Of a stretch of 64,000 nucleotides of DNA, positions 48,476 to 60,533 are shown one piece after another. The stretch is from Heterobilharzia americana (taxonomy: Eukaryota > Platyhelminthes > Trematoda > Strigeidida > Schistosomatidae). Location: positions 13,247,248 to 13,311,247 of the forward strand of contig OX104134.1 in assembly GCA_944470555.2 (NCBI GenBank), read 5' to 3'. The notes below the pieces were generated by a model, which was not told where the DNA came from, made no database searches, and was given only the letters and a program-made list of their open reading frames with translations. Numbering within the stretch: position 1 is the stretch's first letter; each line of letters begins with the position of its first letter. Both the position numbers and the translations under genes were made by a program.

Positions 48476-48649
48476 TACATCGATTGCCTCGAAAACAAGA
48501 GCCAACTGGGGTGTCAACAAGTTTCCCGTCATCCGTATACACAGCTGATGAGCTCTGCTTCTGACAAGCGGAACTGCCGTTCGGTGTGTAGACCTGGCTG
48601 GTGAAATCTACTGATCAGTCTGAGTGGTTTCTAAGTACTCACTCTGTTC

Positions 48650-51350
48650 AATAGTATATCGTACACATTTTTTGATTTCGGTGCAGTACACTGAACATAT
48701 CTGAGTGTCAGGGTTCTGAACAAGAAAAACCTATACCTTGGTTGTCTCTTGGATGTCTATCTACGGTGATATCTAACCAATTACCAATCATCGTTTAAAT
48801 AGAATTTTGGTGCATTAATATGCGATTGCAGGTTGAAAGAAACCTGTGTGGATGAAATAAAATGAGTTACCTGATGATGACGTCACTGACATTTAATTTC
48901 AGTAATATGATCGAGTATCTACTCAGTGATTTGGGTGTCCTGGGGATTATGAATCAGTTTTTGGAAACTGTATTTAGAACACATCAAAAATGATGCCAGA
49001 GGTTCGGATTCATTTTGCATTTACACCTTTTTCCATTCTCTTCATGTGATGCCTATGAAGTATAAGCATGGATTATGTATTTTAGTAAACTTTATCCATT
49101 CTCAAAGTGAACAGCTGGATGCTGTAGAGAAAGAATTCAGTGCCTGTTTATGCACATAAATAAAATCACCATCAACAACAATATTTAATTCACATATACA
49201 CACAGTTGCACAAAAAGGCTGAATTTATTATGATGGCTCACTGCATAAGTAAGGTGAAAAATATTTTAAAAAATAATCATAAAAAACATTAATCATCGAT
49301 TCAGAAAAATAGAAGTGATTAATTACAAATGCAAAACGAAAACTTTCTAAATATGAATGCATTTACCTGAATGTAGCAAGAGTAAGTAAATGGTTTAATT
49401 CATATAGGGTATTTATTTTTATGAATATTAAGTGAAGAACAAAATTTTCCGTTCACCTTTTGCAGTTTTATTACTTTTAGTCAAGTATTTCCTGGCGAAT
49501 CTAGGGATCGAAATCTGATTATTGCTGACCAAGCGTAAAAAATTCAGCTGAACATTGGTAAAGTAATTTAAGTAAAGAGAGGGTCAAGAATAATCGCAAA
49601 GTGTTCAACTGGTTGCACCGTGATCATTGTCGTCATTTTGTTAAGCGAAAGAAACATTCACTGAACAAATTGTGTGCGTAAAAGCGATGTTTGTTGAATT
49701 TGTATATTTTTAAATTTCTTACGAACCTAACGCGCAATTAATCGACTCTAAACGCTAGTCAAAACGCCAACCACCATAACAACAACACCACCGACACGCG
49801 AAGACGAGAGGAGAAGATGAACCATCGACAGAGAGATTTTACTGTATCAATGACAATCAAAACAGTTGAGAGCGGTGCTGAATACATACATTTCTAAATG
49901 ACCTAGACAACATTAAATCCACATTTAGGTTACAAGAGTTAACAACCAATGAGAGTTTAGCCTTCAGAACAATTGTGTGAAAACAGTATATTGATAAGTT
50001 ATTTTGGGGTTGTAGCCAAACAGGATACAAACTTTATAAAATTGCTGGGAGATATGGTATATTTACCGATTTACATACATTTGTTGCAAGCGAAAATTGG
50101 CTGTCACTTGTAAAGCTTAAGGTAAGCCAAAGTTGTACATAAGCAGCCAAGAATAAGCACGGATTCTCAACGAATCAATCACTTAAATAACAGCTCCGTA
50201 CTTATTAGTAACTCACCTTGATGTGTATTTTCTGCTGTTGCAATGAGAAGTTGTGATCTTTGGAGTATGAAAACGTACTCCAATCGGTGACACTAAGTAA
50301 CGACAGTATGACGCTTCACACTGGTTTTTTCTGTTCAATTTTGCTCTGTGTAACTATTTTGCATCAATATATACGGTTATCTGCTTAATGTCTCATTCAT
50401 GGATCAAAAATGATTGAAGAAGTCAGATGTTTCCCGCGGAGGAACGATCACACGACATGAATTATACTAAGCAACAAAGAAATCTTCTGTAACTAAATCA
50501 CCATATTGTTTGTTCACATTCTAATCAGAGTAATTTACATCACCGCTATCTTTTAAATGTGGGTATGGCATGATTTTGGTTTAATATAATGCAGCCTAAT
50601 ATATTTAAGACTCATTCGAAGAAATAAATCGGATTTTACCATCGAAACTAAGCCAATATTAAGAAAATCAGCGCTTAACCGCTTACATGCACCCTGAGGG
50701 CTTCTTACGCCAGTGTAGAATTTGTTTCTAAATGAGCTGATTGAGATGACCTTGCCTGATGAATCTAGAAACCTGTATTCATCTCTATAGAACTAAAACT
50801 ATTTGCCCCACCTCACTTGAAAATTTCTTAAAAACGCATTTCAAATCTCAAGTACATGAGTATGATAAAGTCTTTTGTGTACGCCTAAAGCAAACGCAGT
50901 TCATGGATCGAAAATACTACTGTAAGTTGAAAAGTTGATATCTTAAACATTCATCTTGACAAGGAGTTGAACATTTCTATCACTTTATATGACTGCATTA
51001 TTTTACATCCGCAAATCATTCACTAACCTGTTTATATTTGTATTCAGAAATATTAACTGTATGATATGAGATTACCTCACATCCAACAAAAGCAAGCCAC
51101 TTAGTCAGAAGTGATTTTGAAAAATCAATCTCTTTCTGAACAAAGCAAAACAAAACAAATTTGTAGAATAAAATGAACTCATTTTATTTCACGGTCTTTC
51201 GCCGGCTGCAAACAGCCTACAAATGAAATGAAATATCAGTAGTTGTAATAATAACAACCTACTTCAAATATTCTGAAATAAATGAAGATTAGGAATTCAG
51301 GCTTAACAATAAGGTAATGTACCGGGTGATGACTGAAGGTCAGATGAAAA
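48650..51350. other. no feature recognised
   Basis: About 2.7 kb of AT-rich DNA with no recognisable coding or RNA signal. Confidence 0.45.
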
Positions 51351-51354
51351 TCTG

Positions 51355-51420
51355 GACAGCTGCCGGATTCGAACCAGAGACCACCGGGTTACCGGCCCGG
51401 TCCACTACTAACTAAGGTAA
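51355..51420 (-). repeat. tRNA-like SINE head (GGT anticodon loop)
   Basis: On the minus strand: ttagttagtagtgg (A-box-like), then an anticodon arm CCGGG-CCGGTAA-CCCGG with a perfect 5-bp stem and 7-nt loop, a 5-nt variable loop, then T arm TCTGG-TTCGAAT-CCGGC containing an exact B box GGTTCGAATCC. The acceptor ends do not pair, the D loop lacks GG, and position 33 is C rather than U. It is therefore a tRNA-derived repeat head or dead tRNA (Thr-like GGT), not a working tRNA. Confidence 0.6.
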
Positions 51421-51659
51421 TGAGTCGACGGAAATGCAGGGATTAACAATGATAAATCTGTACTTGTAGAAACGGGAGACAACAAACAAAAAGGTGTGTA
51501 AAAGAAAGGGTTAAAAATAGCTAGTAGGTCACGTAATGATGTAAAAAAACGGGAAACCATCAGGCTGAGTGATTAACACTCAGTAAGTCATTAATAAAGA
51601 GGTGACTCAATCAAAAAAAGGAAGACTACATATATACACACATATACAAAAGATTTTAT

Positions 51660-51950
51660 ACGGTCACCGGACTAAAGTAGGTTAGTCACAGTCTCTATCT
51701 GAGTACAGAAGTCAGGTTGAAAATGTTTGATAGCTACAGCTTCCACAAACCGTAATAAACATGGTGTTTTTGTTTGTTGATTATCCTGAAGGATTGAGAA
51801 ACATCTATTTTATGTTCTGTTTCTATCAGGTGCCTGGCAATTGTGCTGGTAAAGACCAGTATACCTTTCAGACACGGATTCTTCAGAATTTGCCCATAAA
51901 TCGAATGTTTATGTCACTATTATTACTATTAATATTTCATTCCAATTGTG
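51660..51950 (-). pseudogene. GIY-YIG (Penelope-like) retroelement relic 3
   Basis: Minus-strand translation gives STIARHLIETEHKIDVSQSF, RIINKQKHH and, after a frame change, LRFVEAVAIKHFQPDFCTQ with a stop a few codons later. This is the same C-terminal order as the relics at 15.3 and 45.8 kb. Its 5' side runs into the N gap at 51952, so more of the element may be hidden there. Confidence 0.65.
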
Positions 51951-51951
51951 G

Positions 51952-52451
51952 NNNNNNNNNNNNNNNNNNNNNNNNNNNNNNNNNNNNNNNNNNNNNNNNN
52001 NNNNNNNNNNNNNNNNNNNNNNNNNNNNNNNNNNNNNNNNNNNNNNNNNNNNNNNNNNNNNNNNNNNNNNNNNNNNNNNNNNNNNNNNNNNNNNNNNNNN
52101 NNNNNNNNNNNNNNNNNNNNNNNNNNNNNNNNNNNNNNNNNNNNNNNNNNNNNNNNNNNNNNNNNNNNNNNNNNNNNNNNNNNNNNNNNNNNNNNNNNNN
52201 NNNNNNNNNNNNNNNNNNNNNNNNNNNNNNNNNNNNNNNNNNNNNNNNNNNNNNNNNNNNNNNNNNNNNNNNNNNNNNNNNNNNNNNNNNNNNNNNNNNN
52301 NNNNNNNNNNNNNNNNNNNNNNNNNNNNNNNNNNNNNNNNNNNNNNNNNNNNNNNNNNNNNNNNNNNNNNNNNNNNNNNNNNNNNNNNNNNNNNNNNNNN
52401 NNNNNNNNNNNNNNNNNNNNNNNNNNNNNNNNNNNNNNNNNNNNNNNNNNN
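51952..52451. other. assembly gap (500 N)
   Basis: A run of exactly 500 N, probably a placeholder of unknown true length. Confidence 0.98.
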
Positions 52452-52459
52452 TGAAAGGC

Positions 52460-53925
52460 GGTGAATTTAGTAAATGAAGTAGTGTATAAGGTTCTACTTT
52501 GTTTACTGGTGAGCTAAATAACTCTTAATTGTTTGACACTATCAGCAAACAATACTGGAACGACAAGTGGATATTTCATTTTTCAGTGATAACTTGAAGT
52601 TTCGAGAGTCACAAGAAAGATACGCACTAGATAATCTTTGAGAAAATGAATAGGAAAAGTATAGCATTGTCTATCAAGTGGAGCAATGAGAATTTGATGT
52701 CATTTAAAATCTAAGTAGAAGTTGTTTAGTGTGATACCTGAGAAAATAAAAAGCTATCTTAGAACAGCCAGAAAGATTACATTTGCAAAAAAACGATGTG
52801 ATTTTGTTTCGTCAATAATGACCAGTTGCATGCAGACTTTTCTATAATATTGTTTATTCTTATCCCCTTCAAATTTATCAAAGGCAGCAGACGTATGAGA
52901 ACCAATGAGCTTTTATGATAAATCCCAACAAATATCTTACGAATGCAATGTCCTTGATTATGGTTTTGATGCTAACGATAATATATATCCACTTGTCTAG
53001 TTGAAACAAGGTGGGACATGACTGAAACTTATGGTTAGTGGTCAAAAGCTTAGACTGCTTAGTCACAGTCACATATGCTGAACAGAAAATACTCTGACAG
53101 AAGGCTTCCCAACTTACTGTTTGCAGGATCTGAAACGAGATCGTAATGATTGACCTTATAAACTTTAGAATGTCAAACTTAGTACGCTTGCGGTGCGTAA
53201 TGGCTAACTGATGCCTTGGGGTTATGTGTTGCTGGTGTGAAGTACAGCGATTTTTATAGACTGATAGCTTTATCGGACGATGCGCCATTATGGTTTGAAC
53301 ATCTGTTATCTATTGTTATTAGTAGAAGAAAATTTCAGTGATACCTTCTGCTTTATTTATACCATCTGAGATGGAGGATAAATACAGAGTAAATGACTGC
53401 CAAAAATATTTGGTCGCTACTCATCAAAATATCAACTGATGAAACAGTAGACCTGGTATATGGACAAGGAGTCACGAAATACACAGCCAATTCAATTCTA
53501 ATCATATTTCTTCAGAGGAAACTTGAAAGCTTTTTTTAACTGAAATAAAGAATATTGCAGAAAATTTGATTTATCTGGATTTATTTCCAGGATAATAACA
53601 GCCAACATCGCTAATAACAACCACGTAAAATTTGGATGATCACTTAAGTAGGCTGTGATATGCTTCTAAACAACAACTCCAGTTACTCTTATCATACCCG
53701 CATTCATATGCCATTCACTAGTAGCAAATAAAATTACTTAAAAATTCGAAAATTCAAACGAAGGTTGCATTAATTTTCATATGAGTCAAGTCACACCATG
53801 CATTACGTAACACAGTGAAATCATGTGGTCTGATTAACATGGATGGTAATGCATCGGCAAACTCATCGGGTGACGCAACAGCTTGACAAACAATCATGTT
53901 TTACCATTGTAACTAGACAGTAACC
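52460..53925. other. no feature recognised
   Basis: AT-rich. A 136-codon minus-strand frame at 52878-53288 has no family signature and no splice or start context that convinces. Confidence 0.45.
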
Positions 53926-53932
53926 ACGTCTG

Positions 53933-55795
53933 GTCAACTAGTTCACTAGTTACTAACCGGCCATCAGTCCGAGTAAACAGGGAAGGTCGGGCATAGGGCT
54001 AGCAACCCTAACCCGCAAAACAAATCTAACCGCTAAACAAACGTCAAAGCACAAACAAAATATAAACAATAATAACAAAATAATTCCTCTCTGGAATCGG
54101 GGAGGCGAAATGACGCCAATTGGTGAAAGCCTCCCAGAAGCCAATTCACCGATATTTCTCCTCTCTCTCTCGATGAAAGCGAAAGTAAACGTGGGGACAT
54201 GGAATGTCCGCACCATGTTTGAACCCAGCAAGGCAGCCCAGATTGCAAAGGAGATGAGAAGGTATCACATTGAAGTGCTTGGAATTTGCGAAAGTAGATG
54301 AAGTGGGAGTGGACTCTCCAAACTGTCAACTGCAGAATCAATAATCTACTCCGATATTGTCACCCAGACAACAATCACGAGCACACTGAGTTTTCGAGTG
54401 GCTACCATGATGTCCTCTTGAAGAGCATCGAGGGCTCTCTCTCATGCAGTGGGAATCAATCTTCTCCGGCATCAGGATCATGACAGCAGGGTTCAACTCA
54501 AAAGTAAGGAAGGTCACAATCATTCAATGCTACACTATGCACCTACAAATAATGCAGAGCAGGAGAAAAAGGAGGAATTCTACAGACAACCTCAATCAAC
54601 ACTGGACAAGACCTCAGTTGGCGATATCAAAATTCCAATGGGTGTGGCGACATGAATGCCGAACTGGGAGGGGACAACACAGGAAGAGAACTAACCATGG
54701 GTCGAGAAGTGCTAGGTGAAATGAAGAATGAGAATGGAGAATTGTTTTCAGAATTCTGTGCATTCAACAATTTGGTGATTGGAGGCGAGGCAGTGTGTTC
54801 AAGCACAAGGATATCCACAAAGCGAGCAACATGGATTTCACCAGACACCAGGACACACTACACCAAAAATCAGATCGACTTTATCTCAAGTGTGAAGAAA
54901 GTGGAGACGCAGTCAGCCTACTTGACACAAGGTCAAGAAGAGGAGCAGATGTAGGTTCACACCACTCACTGTCTAGTGCAAGGAACCTGCCTTCCAAATC
55001 CAGTTAAAAGCCTTCAAGGAAGCTGGTGATAGATCACAGTTCAAGTAGAACACTCGGAAACTGAAGGGTGAAACTACAAAGGAAATCTTCACGCCGGTCA
55101 GCCATCAAGACAAAATGGGAGATATCGAGGAACATCCCTGAAGAGACCTGTGTAGATGAGCACTGGAAGTCTTTGAAAGTTATGTGGAAAGAAACCTGGA
55201 CAGCCGTATTAGGAAGGAAGAAGAAAGAAGACAAGATAAGGAATGGATCTCGACGGATACATGGGAGCTGATAGAGGAGGGAGAGGAAGGTGGTGATGGT
55301 GAAGCAGAAGATGAACCAGTGCAGCGCAGGATGAACAACGACAAGGGGAACTGAGTGCAATATATAAAACACTAGACAAAGAAGTGAAGAAGAGTGCACG
55401 GAAAGACAAAAGACACAAAAGATCAGATGGATTGCCAGAATAATCAGAATAAGCAGCAGGGAGCTTTGAGAACGAACCAACCAAGAAGCTATCGCTGAAC
55501 AAATATGCGGTGGAAGGAAGTGGAGATGGATTGGATTGGGCATACACTGAGAAGGCGGACTGGGGACATCACGCGTCAGGCCAAGCCGTCGAGTGGAACC
55601 CTGACGGGAAGCGACGAGTTGTGCGTTCAAGGTGAGGATGACATGGAGGAGATGGTGCGAGGAGGAAGTGAGAGCTTGTGGGCAGTCGTGGAGTCGGGTC
55701 CAAAAGATTTCAGAGAAGAGAGTGGGATGGAGACGTGCTACTGAAGCCGTATGTTCCATTAGGAACCTCGAGGGACAAATAAATAATATTAATAG
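53933..55795 (+). pseudogene. RTE-like retrotransposon copy E, internally deleted
   Basis: The full 5' end and leader are present (53940-54170), then the endonuclease region in several frames (WNVRTMFEPSK near 54195, MNAELGGDNTGRE near 54652). At about 55416-55421 the sequence jumps from agacaaaagacac to gatcagatgg. Compared with copy A this removes about 1.47 kb (A positions about 13311-14782), that is, the whole reverse transcriptase. The last part and an AAT-rich tail remain. It carries small insertions also seen in D and F, such as GAGGC doubled at 54782-54791, so it belongs to the same dead lineage. Confidence 0.9.
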
Positions 55796-55799
55796 CTAG

Positions 55800-58700
55800 A
55801 GCGTAACAGTTTGATTTACCAGAGTATGATCCATCTAAATATCTGTCACTGTTCTGTGTGAAGGGTACCTTCACTTAGATGGAGGGTTAAAAATATTATA
55901 AAACACTTGTATGATCCGATGGCTTGGCTGATTATGGTCTGTCACTTTGATATACATGATAGTAATGGGTAGATGAAACTATTTCATCTTACTGAATCAA
56001 TAGCAGGCTGTAGTCTACAAACGTTTTACCTAGCTGAGTTCGCAAGCTCTCACATTATAACATTGGTTCTGTTACGAGTCTTTATTACTCTTTCCAATGG
56101 TCCTTATTTATACTTCTGAGACTGTAGAGGCTTTGAGTTCTGTCATCGTCATGCTCCAGTCACTGCTTACACTGATATTTCTGTTTTTCTTATATGCTCA
56201 GCAGTCACTGACTGAATACAATAAGTTGATATTTTAAGCCTCCCCATTAAGTAGTTCAAACACTCTATTCCATGCTTTAGTGATTGTAGTTTCTACATAT
56301 ATACAAGCATGATATTGTAAGAAAGTGACTCTTATGTATCCAGCTAATGCACAACTCTTTTTGGAAAACTTTGCGTACATTAGTTTAATCCAAACTATTA
56401 TTCTGCGTGAGGTATAAGTACTGATGAAAAAGGGAAATTCAAAAACATTCAGAAAAATAAGACTGGTCAGAAAAGCAGTCCATTTCATGGAAAGGTATAA
56501 GGACTACGGGGTGAGTTGAAAAGCCCGTAAAAGTTAAGGATTATCCAATAGATGCTGAACTCGAGGGTGACTGGGCCCGTGTGACAAGATAGTGAGTGTG
56601 TCATAACCACATGCGGACACTCGTTTGTTCAAGCGAACCCTCAAGACTTAAAGCAGCAGCTGACAAAATAGTGAATTATTTCGCAAACATTTTAAACTTT
56701 GTGGTATTTAGTGCTATAAAGATGTAGTAGACAGCAGTATCGAAACCACTATTGACTTTTAGTCTTATCTTGGAATTAAATACAGTGACTTTTCTCATTC
56801 ATCTTCAACGTCCAGATGAACCAAACTGTATCTAGCAGTAGTTAGTACTGATTCATCCTTCATCTTATTAAAAATCTTAGTCCTTTTGTTAACCCATGCT
56901 GTTACAGGTTGCATAACTTATTGGTTATTCCTCAAGTTTGGCGATTTCAACAACTAAGCAGACCTGGCTTAAGTGGTGAAAAGAAAGGGGTTTAGGAAGT
57001 TTTGTTATAAAATGGAGTCAAAACATTGATGAAACATGTGCTTTGCAATCATATCTATTTGTTTTTACACGGAACTTTTAGAAGCTTCAAAAAAGAAATG
57101 ACTAGTAACTTCAGCTGATTCATCATAAGGTTGGAAAAAAGAAGTCAAAAGTCTGTGTGATGTTATTATTTGCCATAAAAAACTTCAAAAGAACTGATGT
57201 AGAATCTCCAGCAAAGCCTGAAATGAGGTGACAAAACCTAACATACAGGCCGGTCAGAAAACAAACTACTACGTAAAGGATCATATTTATCCGTTTATAT
57301 AAAATCTTTTCATGTAGTAGGCGCTATGAAACTTCTGTGGAGTTCAGTATGCGCGTTAAGGTACTAGATTATAGACCTGAGCTGAGCTTGCTACGATATG
57401 GCATGAGGATCCAGTCGTCCTGAATCCCTGGATGCGACCCCATACAGAAAAGTAGCAACGGGTGGAGATTAAGAAAGCCAACTTAGATGGATGGAAAAGT
57501 GGTCATGGAATGCAGCGGGCTGATGTTCTAACATAACCTGTGACAAAATAAGTGGTAGAGATTTTGAATCCGAAAACCAGGTTTCAAAGTGACTTAAACA
57601 CCTTATTTAAGTATGTGAAGTCAATTCAGTTGAAGTTTGGGTTGATAAATGATACAGTGTAACATAAATAATAAATAGACTAACCCATAATTATGCCTGT
57701 AACATACAGATCACTGGTTCGGGCCCGTGGCCAAGATTCTCCCTTCACCTTCATTCATTATCCAGTATCAATACTGGTCTGCCAAACCACAGCTATCTCA
57801 GATAGTCAAATTACATGTATATTAGTGAATCATAGGAGACAAACTCTGTCTGTTTTTATCCATAATTGACAAAAATGTCTAGAAGTATTCAACCAGTAAA
57901 TATAAAGGAATAAAATGGCATAACGCAGAGAAACAGGTCCTGAAAATTTCGTCTGTTCTGTCATTATGAAATCACTGGGTGTTGTAATAAACCAGGGAGA
58001 AACGAGTGACTCCAAAAGCCAACCTAAAAACAACTGAAATAACCAACCAGGCTTTCCTATCTTGTGAGAACCTGCCTTTCCAGCCAAAATAAAGATATCT
58101 AATTGGCTACTTCTGTCTTCTTTAGGGTTAGCTTCAAACTTAGTAGTGTAAAACTAAGTGGCTGATGAAACTCAGTGAGATAACTTGCTGAATTTAAGTC
58201 TTCATAGTGTTTAACAAAAAGATATCCCACAATAAACAAGTGTTCACTTACCGATTCTACTTCACTCCTTACTGTCCTATTTCTTGAAAGCTGTGGTAGT
58301 TGTTCAATTATTCCGTTCCATGCCTCCCATTTGGATGGAAGCTTTTTCTAGGATTTCAATGTTAAAATGTGCAGCGGTGATGTGTAAACAAACCAGTGGA
58401 TTTTTTATCACTGCTCCAGTTTCAGTTGACAAGTGATACGACTCCAAACTATTCATTATCCGTAGAATAGTATCGGTGCAGTAATCTCTTTAAATAGACC
58501 TTATTTTCACTTGTATGTCTTGTGTAGTTGTATGCTAATACTGTCACGAAAATCATCCAATCATATATCAGCAAATGTTTGAGCCGGGTCGTGAGTGAAA
58601 TATAATGAAACATGAACTGCCATAACCACGCAAAATGAGGTCAACTTAGTGAAATAAAGAACAGATCTGCTTGCATTATCAACATATTTTGGTTAAACGT

Positions 58701-59100
58701 AAGATTATTCAGACGTTTGGTCACTGTAATCAGCTTGACCTCAAAGAATGTGCAAGAAACTCAGACTAGACTACATCTGAAGAACCTAATACATATGGGC
58801 GTAATCTGAAAAAATAGAAGCTATGATGTTCGATGTTTAGTAGTAATGATAGTAAAATAAGAATTCAGGTTTCGTGTTGATTGAAGCTTGTCAGGAAAAT
58901 GTATCTCGAAAATCAAAATGTATCCTATATTTTTCCAGACTCAATCACCTGATTTTGCGTTCAGAAACAATGCCACTGAGATATTTGAGTGGTGATAATC
59001 TTTCTCTAAGATTGAACAGTATACACTGACCATTCACCAAAGCGTTGGCGTTTTATGTCAAATCAAGAAAATCATAATAGACTGAAAATGGCGCTGTGAC
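55800..59100. other. no feature recognised
   Basis: About 3.3 kb of AT-rich DNA between copies E and F. Only short frames are seen. Confidence 0.45.
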
Positions 59101-59109
59101 AGACTCAAG

Positions 59110-59425
59110 CTGAAATCTATTTCAGTGGGGACTTGTTGATTTGGAGCGTAAGAGGGGTTAACACGTCCTGGCTTTTCACACCATGGAAGGCTGATTCTCC
59201 CTCAGGTACCTGAAGGAGATAAAGAGTTGTGTGATCGCAAAGAACATGAGATATCCGCAAGTGACCAGTCGTGATTAGGGTAGTAAGTGGTAACGTGGAT
59301 TCGGATTTCATAGATAACATAAATTTCCTCCAGGTTTCACATATTCCATGCTGATGAGTGCCAACAAGCACGAAACCGAAGTCTAAAATTTCCTACGGAT
59401 TACCTCCAACCAACTAACATCCATG
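59110..59425 (+). mobile_element. hammerhead-ribozyme repeat, family 2, copy 2
   Basis: The segment catgctgatgagtgccaaca (from 59349) with agcacgaaa and the flank ctccaaccaactaaca matches the 5.6-kb copy almost word for word, while the regions between have diverged. The upstream 200 bp may be the rest of the repeat but has no clear A or B box. Confidence 0.55.
59352..59400 (+). ncRNA. hammerhead ribozyme, family 2
   Basis: CTGATGAG, stem II GTGC / GCAC, CGAAA, a minimal stem III AC-CGAA-GT and the triplet GTC are all present in the right order. Stem I is not well paired by eye. The core is canonical, so activity is possible if the flanks pair in the transcript. Confidence 0.6.
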
Positions 59426-60460
59426 GGAAATCTGCTTGAGACATGTCACACAGTCTTTTCAGGATGTTGGTACCAGATTTGCTTTTGCTAACGGCAGATA
59501 GGAAAAATCCATATCAAAACTGAGTCAGGAGTGAGAACATGTGTTCATCAGTGACACTAGATAGCTTCCACACTTTGCGATGAATTGATAGAGGTTGGTA
59601 AAATTGGACTGCATGACTTCAAACCAGTAAGTGGATGTTAACGTGATTGCTATAAAGCCTGGTGGTTTTCAGCTTGATCCACCATGAGGATTTATATGTG
59701 TGCTTGTACTTCTAAGGTGTTCTAAACTAGAAATGAACAATCGTTCAGTGATCTCAGGCTTTCGATGGATCCCCGGTTGATGTTACTTTACTATAAAAGC
59801 TGATTGAAATCAATAGATCCCACAAAACTTCGAACTGAATTTGAAACCAATCCATAACAATGTAGATGTATTTCAGTTATTCTCGACGGTAACTGTAAGC
59901 ACAAATGCTATTATGGCGACAAAACCTAAAAAACTTCTGCTTGAGGATGTCATAAATTGTAGCAGTTCCACTTTTGCGTATTGCCGTGCCAACAGAAAAT
60001 ACGTAAACAGCTATTGTCGATGAAAGCGATTGCCTACTCAATAATCTTACTTCATTAGGCTAGCTAATTACTCGGAATCGGTGAGAAAACTAAAAGTTCA
60101 CCATACATGTCAACTCGGAACAGTACCCTATTCGCAAGCTACTGGGAAGTGTGTCATAGCTTACTGATTTCGTTACGTTTGTAGACAAACTAACCCAGGA
60201 CAAGGAAAAAAAAAAGCTTGAAGACCAATTACATGTATCATGCAGTGTTTAGTACTTACGTATGTATTCATCATTTAATTTCTATGCTTTTCTGTAGACC
60301 CAAATTAGTATGGTCCTCATCCAAGTGCTGGTGTGAAGCAGATTTCCAGAAATATCTAATGGTGACGGCCATTGCTATAGAATACTGGAGCCATTCAAAA
60401 ATTTGTTGTTGTTTCGGGAGGATTTCAGATAATACTAGTCCATTCACTTAAGCAATAACA
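59426..60460. other. no feature recognised
   Basis: AT-rich. No landmark. Confidence 0.45.
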
Positions 60461-60466
60461 TCGAAA

Positions 60467-60533
60467 AGTATAATAATAATAATAATAACAATAATAATAA
60501 TAATTCTTACTGTTATTATTATTATTATCATTA
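60467..60533. repeat. AAT-rich simple tail of copy F
   Basis: Imperfect (AAT)n / (ATT)n runs that, on the minus strand, directly follow the stop-codon position of copy F. They match the simple-repeat tails of RTE elements. Confidence 0.85.

Noticed and set aside
51761..52477. Open frame running into and through the 500-N gap
   Set aside because: The visible part is the antisense of a GIY-YIG relic and the rest is N.
52878..53288. 136-codon minus-strand frame
   Set aside because: No recognisable domain, splice or promoter context. Its length is not remarkable by chance in 64 kb.
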